7,523 nucleotides of DNA. Source: Paracoccaceae bacterium (lineage in GTDB: Bacteria > Pseudomonadota > Alphaproteobacteria > Rhodobacterales > Rhodobacteraceae). This document shows, piece by piece, positions 5,280 through 7,523 of this stretch; the first letter of the stretch is position 1, and every line of letters starts with the position of its first letter. The stretch is taken from contig JALSRF010000455.1 of assembly GCA_026984895.1 (NCBI GenBank), positions 1 to 7,523 on the forward strand, in the 5' to 3' direction. The notes under the pieces are model-generated. The model saw only the letters and a list, made by a program, of their open reading frames with translations. It did no database searches and had not been told where the DNA came from. Both the position numbers and the translations under genes were made by a program.

Positions 5280-5932
5280 CGCGATCCGCTCATTCAGCGT
5301 GCCCACCATCACCGCCTCGACGGCCGGCAGCAGTTCTGCGACCGGCGCGGGATCGACGCCCAGCGCCCGGGCAAGCGCCAGTGCTGCGCCCATGTCCCAG
5401 CCAAGGACACCGCCTGAGGGCGCCACGCGTAGTTGCCCGCCGAGGCGCCCCACCAGATCCCACACCTGCATGCCCTCGATTGTCTGCGGCGCATTCAGCC
5501 TTTGCGGGCAGTCTTCGCAGAGGCCCTGGCAGGCCGCGCAGTATCCCTCGCCCCCGCCGAAGATCCATTCGGCGAGAGCGCGGAGGCGTTTTTTTCCTGT
5601 TCCAGCAGCAGGCCCTTCGCCACATAGCCGGTCTGGAACGCCTCGAAGAGGGGCCAGAGATCGAGCAGGGCATCAATAGCTTCGGGGCTGATGGGGATGG
5701 GATTGCCGTCGGCATTGCCAACACCCTCCCAGTCAATGATCGCGATCCTGGCCAGCGCCTTGGCAAAAGCCAGCGCGCTTTCCTCGTCACCGGCATCCTC
5801 GGGCAAATTCTGCACCGCCGGGTCGTTTCGCGCTGCCACCATCAGCGCGGTGGTCAGGGGACGGAGTTGCACCCGCACCCCATGGCCAAGATCCAGCCAC
5901 GCGGGTTCATTGGAAAGATCGAGTTTCAGCAT
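5250..5932 (-). CDS. Frameshifted tail assembly chaperone (lambda GT-like fusion)
   Basis: This is the product expected if ribosomes slip -1 at 5588-5594. Residues 1-115 are those of the short chaperone and 112 residues come from the second frame, 227 in all. The second frame is open across the site and reads RLRALAEWIFGGGEGYCAAC, then QGLCEDC (Cys at 132, 135, 139, 142: C-x2-C-x3-C-x2-C, possibly metal-binding), then LNAPQTIEGMQVWDLVGRLG and a helical end with ALALARALGVDPAPVAELLP. The NAPQT...VWDL part looks like small chaperone-associated proteins of other alphaproteobacterial phages. The frame has no ATG before residue 155, inside the conserved part, so independent translation would give a truncated protein. 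In lambda the GT fusion binds the tape measure and the tube protein during assembly; the same job is inferred. The gene end overlaps higA on the other strand. Confidence 0.8.
5495..5932 (-). CDS. Tail assembly chaperone, short form (lambda G-like)
   Basis: A 145-residue protein made when no frameshift occurs. Such chaperones coat the tape measure protein before tube polymerisation and are absent from the virion. The first part is a compact domain (MLKLDLSNEPAWLDLGHGVR, then RPLTTALMVAARND at 24-37, then an acidic helix at 45-65, and IIDWEGVG at 65-72). A helical region follows (ISPEAIDALLDLWPLFEAFQ, 81-100). After residue 115 the zero frame becomes a basic, low-complexity tail (SPNGSSAGARDTARPARASA), as expected where the other frame is under selection. 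The ATG at 5932 lies 2 nt after the tube stop. An upstream in-frame ATG (5974) would overlap the tube gene and is not favoured. It sits just before the tape measure gene, as in most siphophages, apart from the inserted higBA. Confidence 0.85.
   Translation of the reverse strand: MLKLDLSNEPAWLDLGHGVRVQLRPLTTALMVAARNDPAVQNLPEDAGDEESALAFAKALARIAIIDWEGVGNADGNPIPISPEAIDALLDLWPLFEAFQTGYVAKGLLLEQEKNASALSPNGSSAGARDTARPARASAKTARKG
5549..5594 (-). promoter_or_regulatory. Programmed -1 ribosomal frameshift signal
   Basis: On the minus strand the heptamer A AAA AAC (5594-5588) is in phase as X XXY YYZ with the zero-frame codons GAA AAA AAC. It follows one extra A, so the run has seven As. After a 7-nt spacer (5587-5581) comes a 13-bp stem: arm 5580-5568, loop TGGATC at 5567-5562, arm 5561-5549, with eleven Watson-Crick pairs and two G-U pairs. 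Heptamer, spacer and stem all match the classical bacterial -1 frameshift design. A -1 shift is the change needed to reach the frame ending at 5250. Frameshift efficiency cannot be judged from sequence. Confidence 0.85.
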
Positions 5933-5934
5933 GG

Positions 5935-6873
5935 TCAATAACTGCTCACCTGGTTCTTGAGTTCCACCGTGCACATCTGCCCGGCCACGCTGTCGTATGC
6001 CGCCTGCCAGTCGAAACTGGCCTGGATGCCCTGCGGGCCCTGGATCTCGACACGGGGCCGCGGCAGGTAGACCGCATGGGCGGTGATGGTCAGGCTGAGA
6101 TTGGCCGAGATCACCCAGGAGAACTCAAGGCTGGCCGAGGTTCCGTTCAGCGCCTGGGTCATGAGGGTATTGTCCGCGAACCGCACATCGATCTTGCCGG
6201 TCAGCGCAGCAATGGAAGGATCGGCCCCGTCGATGCGCCCGTCCGAGCGGATGGTCTCGATCCGTTCGACATTGTTGGAATAGGTCAGGTCGGCCGAGAC
6301 GATATTTCCCAGCGCCGTGCCATTGCGCTTGATCGCGCCGTTGAAGTGGCCGAACCGCTGCAGCGCATATGCCGTCGGCGTCCCGGCCGCCGTGGCCGTG
6401 GCGACATTCTCGCCCTGGGCCACCAGCTTGACGTCCGCAGTCAACAGGCCGGAGCGTTGCATCTGCAGGCTCAGCTGGTCCAGCACGCAGCCCGTATACA
6501 TGGCAAAGCGGGGGATCTCCGGCATGGCCACCTCGATCGCCATGCTGGGCAGGTTCCAGGAACCGGACTTGAAGGTGTGCGTCTTGTTGGTGGTGCCGGT
6601 GGTCGTCGGATTGCCAAAGGCCGCCTTGAGCCAGAAGCCGAAAGCCTCGGCATCGAGCGGCACCTTGATGTCGCCATCTGCCGTGACTGCGTCCTTGATC
6701 GGGGCCAGCGGGTCACGGCCGTATCCAAGAAGCTCGGAGGCCAGCAGAGGCTGTTCGGCCCCAAGCGAGGCGCTGGCAAAGGGCATCTGCATGAAGCCGG
6801 ACGCCGGTGCGGTTCCATAGGTGGTTTCAAACGCGGCCGCCAGCTGCGACCGCGCGCCTTGTGCACGGGGCAT
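5935..6873 (-). CDS. Phage tail tube protein (Phage_tube_2 type)
   Basis: A 312-residue major tail protein whose hexameric rings would stack to form the tube. The N-terminus (QGARSQLAAAFETTYGTAPA) and the ELLGYGRDPLAP segment are typical of the larger tail tube family often called Phage_tube_2. The remainder is beta-rich, with repeated short strands and Thr/Ser/Gly-rich turns (TTTGTTNKTHTFKSGSWNLP near 90-110; SADLTYSNNVERIETIRSDG near 200-220), and ends ELKNQVSSY. The ATG at 6873 is preceded by AAAGGA with 7-nt spacing. The frame stays open upstream to 7026, but that part overlaps the terminator gene and is not expected to be translated. It is about twice the length of the small GTA tube proteins, so this phage is mosaic relative to gene transfer agents. 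The stop is 2 nt before the chaperone start. Confidence 0.88.
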   Translation of the reverse strand: MPRAQGARSQLAAAFETTYGTAPASGFMQMPFASASLGAEQPLLASELLGYGRDPLAPIKDAVTADGDIKVPLDAEAFGFWLKAAFGNPTTTGTTNKTHTFKSGSWNLPSMAIEVAMPEIPRFAMYTGCVLDQLSLQMQRSGLLTADVKLVAQGENVATATAAGTPTAYALQRFGHFNGAIKRNGTALGNIVSADLTYSNNVERIETIRSDGRIDGADPSIAALTGKIDVRFADNTLMTQALNGTSASLEFSWVISANLSLTITAHAVYLPRPRVEIQGPQGIQASFDWQAAYDSVAGQMCTVELKNQVSSY

Positions 6874-6902
6874 GGGTTTGTCCTTTCGGTTTGTGAGAGG
6901 GG

Positions 6903-7334
6903 TCAGGTCAGGGGGTTGGCCGTGGAATAGTGCAGCACCACCGGGATGACGGCGGCCTTCAGCGCTTGCCCACCCTCGACGGGCAGATCCACCGGCCGTG
7001 GCGCTTCCGCCTCGACCCAGTCGCAAAGCCCCCCGAGCGTTCGATCAGTTGCGAGAGCCGAACCAATGGCCAAGGTCAGGGCGCCGAAGGCCGCATCCCG
7101 GTCAGCGGAGACCTTGCCCTGCACCGCCACCTCCAGTTCCACCCTGTGTTCATAGTGGTACCGCAGCGGCGACAGCGTCACCTCGGGTTCCCCGGGTTCG
7201 CCGTCGCGCAAGATCACGAGGCCGCCGGCCGGCACCCGCTCGGGCAGCACCTCGCCGCGCTGGATCACGGTGCCGGGGATGGTCTGCAGGGTTGTGTAGA
7301 GGGCGGAAAGGGTGGTTTCGCGGGTGGTGGGCAT
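6903..7334 (-). CDS. Probable tail terminator / tail completion protein
   Basis: A 143-residue protein lying directly before the tube gene, where lambda gpU-type terminators are found; these cap the tube at the neck and join it to the head. An N-terminal helix (TTRETTLSALYTTLQTIPGT) is followed by strands (GLVILRDGEP), a YHYEHRVELEVAVQG strand at about 60-74, a helical KVSADRDAAFGALTLAIGSA, and a final strand KAAVIPVVLHYSTANPLT. This alternation, with the YEHRVELEV strand, is common in small tail terminator proteins of alphaproteobacterial prophages, which are sometimes mislabelled acyl-CoA transferase. No enzymatic motif is visible. The ATG at 7334 has only a weak GAG upstream. The next gene starts 29 nt after the stop. 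The role is from position and shape. Confidence 0.68.
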   Translation of the reverse strand: MPTTRETTLSALYTTLQTIPGTVIQRGEVLPERVPAGGLVILRDGEPGEPEVTLSPLRYHYEHRVELEVAVQGKVSADRDAAFGALTLAIGSALATDRTLGGLCDWVEAEAPRPVDLPVEGGQALKAAVIPVVLHYSTANPLT

Positions 7335-7398
7335 GGTGTCTCTAAGCGATGGTTAGGGGCGGTCATCAATGCAGTTTTTCCTTGCGACGAAAACTCGC

Positions 7399-7428
7399 GA
7401 ATAACCATAGCGGGGTGTTTGGTTATTC
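7399..7428. repeat. 9-bp perfect inverted repeat, operator-like
   Basis: GAATAACCA (7399-7407) and TGGTTATTC (7420-7428) are exact reverse complements separated by 12 nt. The half-sites are centred 21 bp apart, two helical turns, so a dimeric regulator could bind them on one face. It lies about 25 bp upstream of the rightward promoter and about 65 bp upstream of the terminator gene on the other strand, so it could control either. As RNA it could also fold as a 9-bp stem, but no U tract follows on either strand. Confidence 0.55.
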
Positions 7429-7453
7429 TTGCCAAATGACCGATCAAAGCCCA

Positions 7454-7482
7454 TTTACACAAACTCAATGGCTGGATAAAAT
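7454..7482 (+). promoter_or_regulatory. Sigma70-type promoter reading out of the right edge
   Basis: TTTACA (7454-7459) and TAAAAT (7477-7482) are separated by exactly 17 nt. Each differs from consensus by one base (TTGACA, TATAAT). Transcription would start near 7489 and leave the window to the right, against the tail genes. A well-formed housekeeping promoter in a late gene block is what an independently expressed cargo (moron) or regulatory gene would have. The downstream gene is not in the window. Confidence 0.55.
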
Positions 7483-7523
7483 CGAGTAAACAGGGATTGT
7501 TAGTCTTGGAAACAGATTCAAAA

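Larger units (their letters stand above)
7335..7523. other. Non-coding, AT-richer stretch upstream of the tail genes
   Basis: No convincing gene lies here. Its right part is visibly richer in A and T than the rest of the window, with A and T runs near 7374-7394 and 7450-7523. It holds an inverted repeat and a rightward promoter, listed separately. In a continuous late operon a connector or neck gene would be expected to abut the terminator gene. A gap with different base composition therefore suggests an inserted or independently transcribed unit to the right. A 17-codon frame (7436-7489, starting MTDQSPF) has no ribosome site and overlaps the promoter. Confidence 0.6.

Noticed and set aside
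5250..5471. A stand-alone 73-residue minus-strand gene starting with MQVWDL
   Set aside because: The conserved sequence (cysteines, NAPQTIEG) begins upstream in the same frame without a start codon, and a frameshift signal connects it to the chaperone. It is better read as the end of the fusion protein.
6076..6930. Plus-strand open frame of 284 codons
   Set aside because: It is antisense to the tail tube gene, with no ribosome site or protein family seen.
6903..7334. An acyl-CoA transferase label for the terminator-like protein
   Set aside because: Such labels occur on similar prophage proteins, but the 143-residue protein shows no transferase motif and its position argues for a tail role.
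7265..7468. Minus-strand frame of 67 codons overlapping the start of the terminator gene
   Set aside because: Most of it overlaps the terminator gene in another frame. The end is Pro-rich shadow sequence and no family is recognisable.
7436..7489. A 17-codon frame (MTDQSPF start) at the right edge, possibly the front of a broken gene because the frame stays open after its TAA
   Set aside because: It has no Shine-Dalgarno and the predicted -35 and -10 elements lie inside it. Too little sequence remains to judge a pseudogene.
1..7523. A true gene transfer agent cluster
   Set aside because: Gene order matches the tail part of gene transfer agents. However, the large tube protein, the embedded lysis cassette and the toxin-antitoxin cargo fit an ordinary prophage better.

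Overview
The window is high-GC DNA, except for an AT-richer stretch at the right edge. It carries part of the late (tail and lysis) region of a siphovirus-type prophage. The families point to an alphaproteobacterial host, most likely Rhodobacterales. They include a DUF2460 distal tail protein, a DUF2163 hub protein, a GH24 endolysin of the type common in Rhodobacteraceae prophages, and short spanin-like genes. Host assignment is by recognition of family resemblance, not by a database search.

All structural and lysis genes lie on the minus strand and read from right to left. In order they are: tail terminator-like protein (7334-6903), tail tube protein (6873-5935), tail assembly chaperone (5932-5495, extended to 5250 by frameshifting), tape measure protein (4601-2475), DUF2460 distal tail protein (2471-1845), GH24 endolysin (1848-1192), holin-like protein (1187-957), an overlapping pair of spanin-like genes (964-734 and 804-595), and a DUF2163 hub protein (598 to beyond the left edge). 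The tail genes are collinear with the terminator, tube, chaperone, tape measure, gp12, gp13 order of Rhodobacter-type gene transfer agents. However, the order is interrupted twice.

Interruption 1 is a complete HigB/HigA toxin-antitoxin operon on the plus strand (4684-5279), between the chaperone and the tape measure gene. It has its own palindromic operator, and its 3' end overlaps the chaperone 3' end by 30 bp, tail to tail. Interruption 2 is a whole lysis cassette spliced between the gp12-like and gp13-like genes, joined to them by ATGA and TTGA start/stop overlaps.

The clearest non-obvious signal is a canonical programmed -1 ribosomal frameshift site in the chaperone gene. It consists of an A AAA AAC slippery heptamer in the correct frame, a 7-nt spacer, and a 13-bp stem with a 6-nt loop. 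It joins the short chaperone to a second frame that has no good start of its own. That second frame carries a four-cysteine motif, giving a lambda G / GT-like pair of proteins. At the right edge, about 190 bp of AT-richer non-coding DNA holds a 9-bp inverted repeat and a good sigma70-type promoter reading rightwards out of the window. This suggests another independently transcribed gene just outside.

The block supplies the tail tube, its length ruler, the chaperones that load the ruler, the tip proteins and host lysis. HigBA looks like a lysogeny-expressed cargo operon opposed to the late transcript.
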